Below, piece after piece: positions 46,424 to 54,235 of a stretch of DNA of 64,000 bases. Source of the DNA: Alphaproteobacteria bacterium (GTDB lineage: Bacteria; Pseudomonadota; Alphaproteobacteria; Micropepsales; Micropepsaceae); NCBI GenBank assembly GCA_947475445.1, contig CANJLC010000001.1, forward strand, positions 124,001 to 188,000. The letters run 5' to 3'. Under the pieces are notes generated by a model that did not search any database, was not told the origin of the DNA, and saw nothing but the letters and a program-made list of their open reading frames with translations. The translations under genes and the position numbers were made by a program. How positions within the stretch are numbered: the stretch's first letter is position 1; the number at the start of each line of letters is the position of its first letter.

Positions 46424-48216
46424 GATGCGGGTGCCTTGCAGGTAAAGTTCGCGGCGTCGTCAATGTTGCCCTTGCCGTTATAGGTGGCCAGCAGCGGGTA
46501 GGCGCAGATCGGGCGGGTGCGGTCCACCTTGCCCGTGATGGGCATGCTGTTGCCCGGCTCGCGTTCGCCCGGCTTGGACACGACATGGGAGGCGATGATG
46601 CTGTCGGGGGCCTGGTCTTTTTCCACCCAGTTTTCCAGCGCGGTCAGAAGATCCACCGTGCTGGGGGTCTTGTATTGCGCATCCGTGGAAAAACAATGAC
46701 CGACGCCGGGCAGCATGAAGAGGCGCGCGAAATTTTTCGTCGCGTCGATGCCGCCATTCTGGGCCGCCGACCGGTCATAAAAGTCTTTCACGATCAGGCC
46801 GCCCACGGCCCAATCGGCCCAGCCCACGCTGATGATCAGCTTGTTGTGACGGGCATTGAGGGCGCCCAGATTGAGGTTGGGATGGTCCGGATCGATTTGG
46901 GCCGACGCTATTTGCAGCGCAGGCAGGTCGGTGTCGAAATTGAAGCTGTGCAGGTCATAGGTGGGATCGCCGAACACGACATTGCGCAGCGTTCCCTGCG
47001 TCAGCAGGTAATGACGGCTGGCATAGGGGTTGAGTGAGCCCGGCTTTTGCGGCGTGCCGATCACATAACCGCCATTGCCGCCTTGCGCCCACATGCCCGG
47101 CACATTCTCGCCGCCATAGGGCCAGCCGGGATAGATCTGCCCCAGCTTGTTGGACGGGCCAGCATGGATCTTTGCGATCACATCTTCCTGTTCGGCGGTG
47201 AAGCAGGTCGGCTTGTCCTCGCCCGCCTTGCAGGTCACCAGATCAACATGGGGATCGAATTTGCAGGCCATGGGATTGGTGATGTTGCCATCCTTCAATC
47301 CATCCAGCGCATCGCATTTTTCATAGATGGCGCGATCCATCATGGCGACTTTTGTGGGGGGCAGGACGGGGTTCCACTGGTATTCATCCTCCGCCTTGCG
47401 GAACATGGCTTGCTGCGTCCAGGTGGTGGCAACGCCGTTCAGCTTCGTCCAGCTGGCCACGGGACAGGCGGCGATGATGCCGTTGAAATCATCCGCATAA
47501 CGTTCGGCCTCCATCAGGGCGACGCGTCCGCTGCCGGATGAGCCGAAATAATAGGATTTGCCGATCGCTTTCTTGTAATAGGCCTGGATCACCAGCTTGA
47601 TATTGGCCTGGGCCAGGTGGGTGCCGCGATAACCCCAATTGAGCACCCGCTCCGGATTCTTATCGGCCCAGGAGCCGCCGCCATCGGCGGGAACGGGATG
47701 ACCTGTATCCGTGGCCCCCGTGGCATAGCCGCGATGGAGCGCGGCCGCCTTGGCGCCGTTGGAAAGGTCGCCGATGAAGCCGCCGCCGCCGCCCATGAGG
47801 AATTTGCCATTCCAGGCCGCAGCCTCGGGCAAGTCCACCTCAAAGGTGATTTCCTTGTCCACCACGCCGATCACTTTGCAATATGCCCTGGTTTCGCCTT
47901 CGGCTGCGACATTGTCAGCCGAGCGGATGCGCACCCAGGGAAGTTTCAATCCGGTCAGGCTCTGGCAGCTGGAAACGCTTGCCGAGGACGCCAGCATGTC
48001 GTCCATCGCCTGCTTCAGGAACGCGTTGCCGTCCGACGCTGTCTCACCCAGGCTGGGATTGCCATTGAGCGCGCCGTTTTTCTCCACGACCACGGGCCGG
48101 CCGAATACATCGGAAAATTTCGCATCGGGAGAATAGGGCCCCCATTGCGGTGCGGCGCTGGCGGGCAGGGCGGCGGCGCCCAGCAAAATTGCGCCCAATA
48201 CAATGGCCTTGAACAT
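46420..48216 (-). CDS. Secreted tannase/feruloyl-esterase family hydrolase with atypical nucleophile motif
   Basis: 598 residues with Sec signal peptide (AIVLGAILLGAAALPASA). Alpha/beta-hydrolase of the tannase family: FLMGGGGGFIGDLSNG (about residues 139-154), nucleophile region YYFGSSGSGRVALMEAERY (Ser227), FNGIIAACPVASW, GWADWAVGG (acid Asp) and LPGVGHC (His507-Cys508). Family members normally have G-C-S-x-G-G-R, with the Cys bonded to the Cys next to His; here residue 226 is Ser while Cys508 remains. GGAGGT precedes ATG 48216. First gene of the operon with the Tat-exported MmgE/PrpD protein. Likely attacks ester-linked plant phenolics or a related ester (inference). Confidence 0.87.
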   Translation of the reverse strand: MFKAIVLGAILLGAAALPASAAPQWGPYSPDAKFSDVFGRPVVVEKNGALNGNPSLGETASDGNAFLKQAMDDMLASSASVSSCQSLTGLKLPWVRIRSADNVAAEGETRAYCKVIGVVDKEITFEVDLPEAAAWNGKFLMGGGGGFIGDLSNGAKAAALHRGYATGATDTGHPVPADGGGSWADKNPERVLNWGYRGTHLAQANIKLVIQAYYKKAIGKSYYFGSSGSGRVALMEAERYADDFNGIIAACPVASWTKLNGVATTWTQQAMFRKAEDEYQWNPVLPPTKVAMMDRAIYEKCDALDGLKDGNITNPMACKFDPHVDLVTCKAGEDKPTCFTAEQEDVIAKIHAGPSNKLGQIYPGWPYGGENVPGMWAQGGNGGYVIGTPQKPGSLNPYASRHYLLTQGTLRNVVFGDPTYDLHSFNFDTDLPALQIASAQIDPDHPNLNLGALNARHNKLIISVGWADWAVGGLIVKDFYDRSAAQNGGIDATKNFARLFMLPGVGHCFSTDAQYKTPSTVDLLTALENWVEKDQAPDSIIASHVVSKPGEREPGNSMPITGKVDRTRPICAYPLLATYNGKGNIDDAANFTCKAPAS

Positions 48217-48316
48217 GGGACCTCCCCGGTCTTGTTGTCTTTGCGCCGACATTACACACCTTTGGCCAACAAAAAAGCCACCCTTTGCCACACCAGTTCT
48301 GCCGGGTGGCCGGGCG

Positions 48317-48643
48317 CTAGGGCGCCCTGGTATTTTCCGCCAGCCAGTCGAAATAGCCGACAAACCCCGCGGTAAAAGGCGTGGCCAGGATTTGCGGCAC
48401 CTCATAGGGGTGCTGCGCCTTGATGTGGGCGATTACATTTTCGAATTGCGCGGCGCGCGTCTTGATCAGCAGCAGGAATTCCGGCTCGCGCACGATATCA
48501 CCTTTCCAGACATAACGGCTGTCCACGCCGGTGATCTGGACGCAGGCTGCCAGTTTTTCCGCCAGCAGGCTTTGAGCGATGCGCTCGGCATCTTCGCGGT
48601 TGGCGAGCGTTGTGGAAACAACGCCGAATTCGTCTGCGTTCAT
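48317..48643 (-). CDS. cutA: Divalent-cation tolerance protein CutA
   Basis: 108-residue trimeric cytosolic protein. Family blocks: VVSTTLANREDAERIAQSLL, EKLAACVQITGVDSRYVWKG and HPYEVPQILATP (about residues 78-89). I chose ATG 48643 over the longer frame. It lies 10 bp downstream of the alcohol dehydrogenase gene on the same strand and is probably cotranscribed. Despite the name its physiological role is uncertain. Confidence 0.92.
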   Translation of the reverse strand: MNADEFGVVSTTLANREDAERIAQSLLAEKLAACVQITGVDSRYVWKGDIVREPEFLLLIKTRAAQFENVIAHIKAQHPYEVPQILATPFTAGFVGYFDWLAENTRAP

Positions 48644-48653
48644 GCCCTTGTCC

Positions 48654-49706
48654 TCAGCCCAGCGTCGCCATGTCCACGACAAAACGGTATTTGACGTCGC
48701 TTTTCAGCATCCGGTCATAGGCGGTGTTGATGTCCGACATCGCGATCATCTCGATGTCGGAGACGATGCCATTCTTGCCGCAAAAATCCAGCATCTCCTG
48801 GGTCTCCGCAATGCCGCCGATCAGCGAGCCGGCCAGGGTGCGGCGCTTGAAGATCAGGTTGAAGGCGCCGGGCGGCGGATGCGGCGTCGGCGGCGCCCCC
48901 ACCAGCACCTGCGCCCCGTCACGCTTGAGCAAGACCAGGAACTGGTCCAGGTCATGCGGCGCGGCCACCGTGTTTATGATGAGATCGAAGCTGCCCTGGT
49001 GGGCTTTCATCTCATCGGCGTTTTTCGAAATCACGACTTCGTCGGCGCCCAGCTTTTTTGCGTCGGCGATCTTGTCAGGCGACGTGGTGAAGGCCACGAC
49101 ATGCGCGCCCAGCGCATGCGCCAGCTTCAGGCCCATATGCCCAAGCCCGCCAATGCCCACAATGCCGACTTTCTTGCCGGGGCCCGCTTTCCAGTGGCGC
49201 AGCGGTGACCAGGTTGTAATGCCGGCGCACAACAGCGGTGCGGCGGCGGCCAGGTCTTTTTCCGCGTGGCTGATGGCCAGGACAAATCCCTGGTCCACGG
49301 TAATGGCGGCGCTGTAGCCGCCATAGGTATTAAAGCCGCCGCCCACCGGCCCGTTATAGGTGGCGGTAAAGCCGACAGGGCCGTCGCAATATTGCTCAAG
49401 CCCTTCCTTGCAGGCGGAGCAGCTGCGGCAGCTGTCCACCATGCAGCCGACGCCGACAATCTGTCCCGGCTTGAATTTCTTCACCTGGCTGCCCACCGCC
49501 GTGACGCGCCCGACAATCTCATGACCTGGCACGCAGGGATATTGCACGCCATGCCATTCGCCGCGCGCCGTGTGCAGGTCGGAATGGCACACGCCGCAAT
49601 AAAGGATCGTCAGGGCAACATCCGCCGGGCCTGGTTCGCGCCGGTCAATTGCGTGCGGTGCCAGCGGCGTGGTGGCCGACTGGGCGGCATAGGCTTTGGT
49701 CTGCAT
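48654..49706 (-). CDS. Zinc-dependent NAD(P)H alcohol/aldehyde dehydrogenase (CAD/YahK-like)
   Basis: 350-residue MDR-family enzyme. Catalytic zinc ligands: CGVCHSDLH and GHEIVGRV; structural zinc: the four-Cys loop DSCRSCSACKEGLEQYC (about residues 93-108). Rossmann loop VGIVGIGGLGHMGLKLAHALG (about 175-195). The set matches cinnamyl-alcohol-dehydrogenase-like broad-specificity aldehyde reductases. ATG 49706 is chosen. Followed by cutA. Confidence 0.9.
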   Translation of the reverse strand: MQTKAYAAQSATTPLAPHAIDRREPGPADVALTILYCGVCHSDLHTARGEWHGVQYPCVPGHEIVGRVTAVGSQVKKFKPGQIVGVGCMVDSCRSCSACKEGLEQYCDGPVGFTATYNGPVGGGFNTYGGYSAAITVDQGFVLAISHAEKDLAAAAPLLCAGITTWSPLRHWKAGPGKKVGIVGIGGLGHMGLKLAHALGAHVVAFTTSPDKIADAKKLGADEVVISKNADEMKAHQGSFDLIINTVAAPHDLDQFLVLLKRDGAQVLVGAPPTPHPPPGAFNLIFKRRTLAGSLIGGIAETQEMLDFCGKNGIVSDIEMIAMSDINTAYDRMLKSDVKYRFVVDMATLG

Positions 49707-49793
49707 GGGAACTCCTGATGTGCGCAAACTGGACTTGACGCTGGGGTGTTGCGCACCTAGGACCCCCGGCCCGCATCATAAAGGATTCTTCCC

Positions 49794-50330
49794 ATGCGTA
49801 TCGACCAGATTGCAGTCGGAAAGAATGTCCCCAATGACGTCAATGTCATTGTCGAGGTGCCGATCGGCGGCGAACCCATCAAGTATGAAATGGACAAGGC
49901 GGCCGGCACGCTGGTGGTGGACCGCTTTCTCTATACCGCGATGCGCTATCCCGGGAACTATGGCTTTATTCCCCACACGCTGTCGGGCGACGGCGATCCG
50001 GTGGATGTGCTGATCGCCAATTCCCGCGCCATCGCCCCCGGGGCGGTGATCAGCGTGCGTCCTGTTGGCGTGCTGTTGATGGAAGACAATGCCGGCCAGG
50101 ACGAGAAGATCGTCGCCGTACCTTCAGCCCATATCACGCAGCGCTTCGACGGGGTGCTCAATCACAGCGATCTGCCGGATATCACGGTCAAGCAGATCGA
50201 GCACTTCTTCGCCCATTACAAGGATCTGGAACCCGGCAAATGGGTGAAAATCCTGCGCTGGGGCGACGCCAGCGAGGCGCGCCAGCTTATCCTGGACGGA
50301 ATCGCGCGCGCCAGGGCGCAGCGCGCTTAA
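49794..50330 (+). CDS. ppa: Inorganic pyrophosphatase (soluble family I)
   Basis: 178 residues. [37 protein letters not shown] with the D-G-D-P-x-D metal site (about residues 64-70), and [15 protein letters not shown] near the C-terminus. Hydrolyses cytosolic PPi; works alongside the membrane pump hppA. Stands alone, convergent with a small exported protein gene 3 bp away. Confidence 0.97.
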   Translation: MRIDQIAVGKNVPNDVNVIVEVPIGGEPIKYEMDKAAGTLVVDRFLYTAMRYPGNYGFIPHTLSGDGDPVDVLIANSRAIAPGAVISVRPVGVLLMEDNAGQDEKIVAVPSAHITQRFDGVLNHSDLPDITVKQIEHFFAHYKDLEPGKWVKILRWGDASEARQLILDGIARARAQRA

Positions 50331-50333
50331 GCA

Positions 50334-50579
50334 TCAGGGCGTGGTGGTCGGGGCGTTGGTATTTTTGCCGTCGCCCTGGGTGTTCGACGCAAGCACGGCG
50401 ATGCCCGCGGCAAGAACCAGGATGCTGCCGACCAGCAGCACGCCGCCGGCTTCGATATCGGCCTTTTTCACACCGGCGGGTTTTCCCGGGGCGAGGGGAC
50501 CAACCTGGCCGGCGTCTGCCGCAAAGGCGGTGGAAGCCAGCAAAGAACTCACCAGGATGGATGCAACAATCGCGCGCAT
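50334..50579 (-). CDS. Small exported or membrane protein, unknown
   Basis: 81 residues: signal peptide (IVASILVSSLLASTAFA), a short hydrophilic stretch (GKPAGVKKADIEAGG) and one membrane helix (VLLVGSILVLAAGIAVLA), with a polar Thr-rich tail. The ATG at 50579 is supported by AAGGAG 6 bases upstream, better than the in-frame upstream codon. The layout (cleaved signal plus a C-terminal helix) recalls many small alphaproteobacterial envelope proteins. No function inferable. Confidence 0.6.
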   Translation of the reverse strand: MRAIVASILVSSLLASTAFAADAGQVGPLAPGKPAGVKKADIEAGGVLLVGSILVLAAGIAVLASNTQGDGKNTNAPTTTP

Positions 50580-50725
50580 GAAAAACTCCTTCAAACGGAA
50601 AGACTGGCGGTCATTTTATCTCCTCTAGCGTTACAAAAGCCTTTAGCCCGGCCCATTCTTTGTGCAAGATTCCCCCGGTTTTGACGGGTATCGCCATTCC
50701 TACCACCTCGGAAACGCAGAAAAGC

Positions 50726-51460
50726 ATGGAACTTTCGGCGCTCTTGCGCGCCGCCCGGCGCGCCGTGATCTTCACCGGCGCAGGCATTTCCACCGAGTCT
50801 GGCATTCCCGATTTTCGCTCGCCCGGCGGCATCTGGACCAAGATGATGCCGGTGCAGTTCCAGGATTATGTCGCCGACCCGCAGGCGCGCCGCCTGTCCT
50901 GGGAGCGGCGGTTCGAAATGGAGGAAACCTGGAACAAGGTGGCGCCCAATGATGGCCACAAGGCCGTGGCCTGGCTGGTGGCGCGCGGCATCGTCGCGCA
51001 CGTCATCACCCAGAATATCGACAATCTGCACCAGGCGTCCGGCGTGCCTGAGGACAGGCTGATCGAATTGCATGGCAATACCAGCTATGCCAAATGCCTG
51101 ACCTGCGGCGCGCGGGTTGAAATTTCCGATATTCGCGCCCATTTCGACAAGGAGGGTGATGCGCCCGATTGCCGTCTGTGCGGCGGCATCATCAAGACCG
51201 CGACCATCTCGTTCGGCCAGGCGATGCCGGAGGAGGAAATGGCGCGGGCGCAAGCCGCGTCGCTGGAGGCCGACCTGTTCCTGGTTCTGGGTTCGTCGCT
51301 GGTGGTCTATCCGGCGGCGGGATTTCCCCTGCTGGCCAAGCGGCATGGCGCCAAACTGGCGATCCTCAACCGCGAGGCCACCGAGCAAGACCCCTATGCC
51401 GACTTGGTAATAAATGGAGAAATAGGGCCAATTTTGACCGCTGCCGTTAAGGCCTTATAG
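50726..51460 (+). CDS. NAD-dependent protein deacylase, sirtuin family
   Basis: 244 residues with the sirtuin core: FTGAGISTESGIPDFRSPGG near the N-terminus, VITQNIDNLHQASG, catalytic His in ELHGNTSYAKC, a zinc site C-L-T-C ... C-R-L-C (about residues 121-155), and GSSLVVYPAAGFP. The Y-x-x-R pair that marks desuccinylases of the Sirt5/CobB type is not evident (LSWERRFEME at that place), so deacetylation is more likely. ATG 50726 is taken as the start, although its Shine-Dalgarno is weak and the frame is open to TTG 50660. Confidence 0.9.
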   Translation: MELSALLRAARRAVIFTGAGISTESGIPDFRSPGGIWTKMMPVQFQDYVADPQARRLSWERRFEMEETWNKVAPNDGHKAVAWLVARGIVAHVITQNIDNLHQASGVPEDRLIELHGNTSYAKCLTCGARVEISDIRAHFDKEGDAPDCRLCGGIIKTATISFGQAMPEEEMARAQAASLEADLFLVLGSSLVVYPAAGFPLLAKRHGAKLAILNREATEQDPYADLVINGEIGPILTAAVKAL

Positions 51461-51491
51461 GCAGGTTGCCCCCTATCCAATCATCGCTAGT

Positions 51492-52130
51492 ATGAGTCCC
51501 GAATCATCCCCTTTCCCGGAGTTTGCCGTGCGCCGCGCCGACGAAGACCCTGACGAAAAAAACGACAAGGAAGATGACAAGCGCGAAGCGCAGTCGTCCG
51601 ACATCGCCAAGGCGCTGTTCAAGTCGCGCACGGTGCTGATCTTCGGCGAAGTCAACATGAAGATGGCCGAACGGGTCACCGCCCAGCTTCTCGCCTATAA
51701 CGAGGGCGAGGGCGACATCCGCGTCATCGTCAATTCGCCGGGCGGCCATGTGGAGTCGGGTGACACCATCCATGACATGATCCGCTTTGTCGGTTCGAAG
51801 GTGAAGATGATCGGCACCGGCTGGGTCGCGTCCGCCGGCGCGCACATCTTCCTGGGTGCCAAAAAGGAAAACCGCTACTGCCTTCCCTTTACCCGCTTTC
51901 TTCTGCACCAGCCCCTGGGCGGCGTGCAGGGCCAGGCGTCGGACATTCACATCGAGGCGGAAGAAATCCTCAAGATGCGCGCGCGCCTCATCAAGGAAAT
52001 CGCGGTGGAAACGGGACAGCCCTATGAAAAGGTCGTCGCCGATACCGAGCGCAATTTCTGGATGGGCGCTGAAGACGCCGTGAAGTACGGCCTCGTGGCC
52101 AAAGTCATCAGCAGCGCAAAAGAAGTGTAG
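51492..52130 (+). CDS. ClpP-like ATP-dependent protease subunit with Asn at the catalytic Asp position
   Basis: 212 residues of the ClpP/crotonase-fold serine peptidase family. NSPGGHVESGDTIHD, catalytic Ser114 in WVASAGAHIFLGA and His139 in RFLLHQPLGGVQGQASDI are present. At the third triad position, E. coli has TERDRF; this protein has TERNFW (Asn188). The N-terminus (about residues 14-38) is highly charged. It is a paralogue of the main ClpP, which is expected elsewhere near clpX; here the neighbours are a sirtuin gene and a GH13 gene (GTG start 3 bp after the stop). Activity may be reduced or dependent on another subunit (inference). Confidence 0.85.
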   Translation: MSPESSPFPEFAVRRADEDPDEKNDKEDDKREAQSSDIAKALFKSRTVLIFGEVNMKMAERVTAQLLAYNEGEGDIRVIVNSPGGHVESGDTIHDMIRFVGSKVKMIGTGWVASAGAHIFLGAKKENRYCLPFTRFLLHQPLGGVQGQASDIHIEAEEILKMRARLIKEIAVETGQPYEKVVADTERNFWMGAEDAVKYGLVAKVISSAKEV

Positions 52131-52133
52131 CTG

Positions 52134-53699
52134 GTGGCCGCTGCCTGGTGGAAAGGCGCGGTCGTCTATCAGGTCTATATCCGCAGTTTCTGCGACGCCA
52201 ATGGCGACGGGCAGGGCGACTTTGCCGGCCTGGTTTCCAAACTGGATTACATCAAGTCCCTGGGCGTGGACGCCATCTGGCTGTCGCCCATCCATCCATC
52301 GCCCAATCGCGACTGGGGCTATGACATTTCCGACTATGAAGGGGTGCATCCTGATTACGGCACGCTGGCGGATTTTGCCGCGCTGGTGGACGCCGCCCAT
52401 GCGCGGGGCCTGAAAATCCTGCTGGACGAAGTGCTGGCGCACACCTCGGACGAGCATGCCTGGTTCGCCGCCAGCCGGGACGGCGATGTTGCTAAAAAGG
52501 ACTGGTATGTCTGGGCCGACCCAAAGGAAGACGGCACGGTGCCAAACAACTGGCTGTCGGTGTTCGGCGGCCCGGCCTGGAGCTACCAGCCCGCAAGGCG
52601 GCAATATTACCATCACAAATTCCTGCGCCAGCAGCCCAAGCTGAGCTGGATCAATGACGGCGCACGCGAGGCGGCGCTGCAGGTGCTGGATTTGTGGCTG
52701 CAGCGCGGTGCCGACGGCTTCCGTCTGGATGTCGCCAACGCCTATCTGCACGATGCGAAATTGACCGACAATCCCGCCATTCCCGCGCCGGAACGCAGCG
52801 CGGCGGAATGGTCGGCGGCGGCCAACATGCAGCGCCATCTGTTCGATTCCAACCTGGTGGAAAATCGTGCCTTGCTGGATTTGGTGCGCAAGCGGGTTGA
52901 TGCCTTCGCGGAGCGCTTCGTGTTCGGGGAGTTTTCCGAAGAGTTTGAGCGCTCGGGCTGCTATTTGCCGCCGGGCGAGGGGCTGCATGCCGGTTACAAT
53001 TTCGCGCTGCTGGTTGTGAGCGATGCGGCCGGCGTGATCGCGCATCTGAAGGTGCTGGCGCAATATCCCGATCACTGGCCCTGCATCGCTTTTTCCAACC
53101 ATGATGTCACGCGCGCCGCCAGCCGCTTCGGCGAAGGTTCGGCCAGGGTGATGTTGGCGCTTCTGTTTTCCCTGCGCGGTACGGTGCTGCTCTACCAGGG
53201 CGAGGAGCTGGGACTGCCCGAAGTTGATCTGCGCCGCGACCAGCTGCGCGATCCCGTGGGCGATCTTTATTACCCGCTGTTCAAGGGCCGTGACGGCTGC
53301 CGCACGCCCATGCCCTGGGATGGGGCCAAACCCAATCTGGGATTTTCCAGCGGCACGCCATGGCTGCCGGCGGGCGCCGGGCACGCGGCGATGGCGGTGG
53401 CGGCGCAGGAAGCCGATGGCAATTCCACCCTGGCCTATGCGCGAAATTTACTGACGGCGCGCAAGGCCATGCCAGCCCTGGTCGAGGGCGATCTGACGCT
53501 GCTGGATGCGCCCGAAGGATTGGTCGCTTTCCTGCGCGGCGGCACGATTGTGTGTGTCTTCAATCTTGGGAAAATTACCCAGGACTGGCGCTTGCCCCGT
53601 GCCGCCACGGCCTTGGCATTGGGCGCTGGCGCGCTGCGCGGTGGTGTCCTGACCCTGCCGCCGCTAAGCGCGTGGTTCGGCCAGCTCCAGGATTTCTAG
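52134..53699 (+). CDS. GH13 alpha-glucosidase
   Basis: 521-residue cytosolic (no signal peptide) alpha-amylase-family enzyme. WWKGAVVYQVYIRSFCDANG and DAIWLSPIHPSPNRDWGYDI at the N-terminus; nucleophile Asp in GFRLDVANAY, acid/base Glu in FVFGEFSEEF and transition-state Asp in FSNHDVTRAA; YQGEELGLPEV and MPWDG are typical of oligo-1,6-/alpha-1,4-glucosidases (GH13 subfamily 23-like, with ILLDEVLAHTSDEH at region I). GTG start at 52134 close behind the ClpP-like gene. No maltose transporter or regulator nearby. Its 3' end overlaps the convergent NifU-like gene by 36 bp. Confidence 0.93.
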   Translation: MAAAWWKGAVVYQVYIRSFCDANGDGQGDFAGLVSKLDYIKSLGVDAIWLSPIHPSPNRDWGYDISDYEGVHPDYGTLADFAALVDAAHARGLKILLDEVLAHTSDEHAWFAASRDGDVAKKDWYVWADPKEDGTVPNNWLSVFGGPAWSYQPARRQYYHHKFLRQQPKLSWINDGAREAALQVLDLWLQRGADGFRLDVANAYLHDAKLTDNPAIPAPERSAAEWSAAANMQRHLFDSNLVENRALLDLVRKRVDAFAERFVFGEFSEEFERSGCYLPPGEGLHAGYNFALLVVSDAAGVIAHLKVLAQYPDHWPCIAFSNHDVTRAASRFGEGSARVMLALLFSLRGTVLLYQGEELGLPEVDLRRDQLRDPVGDLYYPLFKGRDGCRTPMPWDGAKPNLGFSSGTPWLPAGAGHAAMAVAAQEADGNSTLAYARNLLTARKAMPALVEGDLTLLDAPEGLVAFLRGGTIVCVFNLGKITQDWRLPRAATALALGAGALRGGVLTLPPLSAWFGQLQDF

Positions 53700-54101
53700 C
53701 GCTTCCAGGACTGCCTCCAGCGGCAGCAGCACGCATTTGTGGCGGCCCCTGTGGTCGGCCAGGCCATCAAAGGCGGCATAGGCATTGAACGGGGCGGGGG
53801 GGCTGCCCCCGCCGGCCAGCATGTTTTGCACGGCTGCGGCCAGGGCAGATATCTCGGCCCGGTTCAGCCCCGTGGCATCCGCGCCCAGGATGGCCGCAGA
53901 GGCCTGGGTCAGGATGCAGGCGTTGGTGTGCTGGGCGATGGCGCTGATGCGGCCATCCGTGAGCGCCACATCCACCGTCACCCGGTCGCCGCAGCTGGGG
54001 TTGTGCATCGTGGCGCTGCCATGGGGCTGGGCCAGCCGTCCGGCCCCCGCCGCATCGGCGGCCAGGCGCAGGATTTCCTTGCGGTACAGGACATCGCTCA
54101 T
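53664..54101 (-). CDS. Iron-sulfur cluster scaffold-like protein (NifU N-terminal/SufU family)
   Basis: 145 residues. The three cysteine positions of the IscU/SufU fold are visible: HNPSCGDRVTVDV (about residue 37), ACILTQASAAILG (about 62) and RHKCVLLPLEAV (about 122). The Asp beside the first Cys is present (CGD). It is not in an isc or suf operon here, so it may be a housekeeping scaffold paralogue as found in many alphaproteobacteria. Ends inside the GH13 gene (convergent overlap of 36 bp). Confidence 0.85.
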   Translation of the reverse strand: MSDVLYRKEILRLAADAAGAGRLAQPHGSATMHNPSCGDRVTVDVALTDGRISAIAQHTNACILTQASAAILGADATGLNRAEISALAAAVQNMLAGGGSPPAPFNAYAAFDGLADHRGRHKCVLLPLEAVLEALEILELAEPRA

Positions 54102-54124
54102 GGCCTGAATTCTAGGCCCCGATC

Positions 54125-54147
54125 ATGGCCGAAGCACGGCCATTTTT
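54125..54147 (+). terminator. Possible rho-independent terminator
   Basis: ATGGCCG (54125-54131), AAGCA loop, CGGCCAT (54137-54143), then TTTT, in the 134-bp gap between the NifU-like and histidine kinase genes. It faces transcription reading rightward; both neighbouring genes are on the other strand, so it would stop readthrough from the GH13 gene. Confidence 0.45.
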
Positions 54148-54235
54148 GCTGAACCAACATGGGAATATCCCATCGCAATCGGTTGAAACGCAGGTGTATT
54201 TCCCGCGGGGGAGGGGTTTGTGTTGCTGGCAGCAA

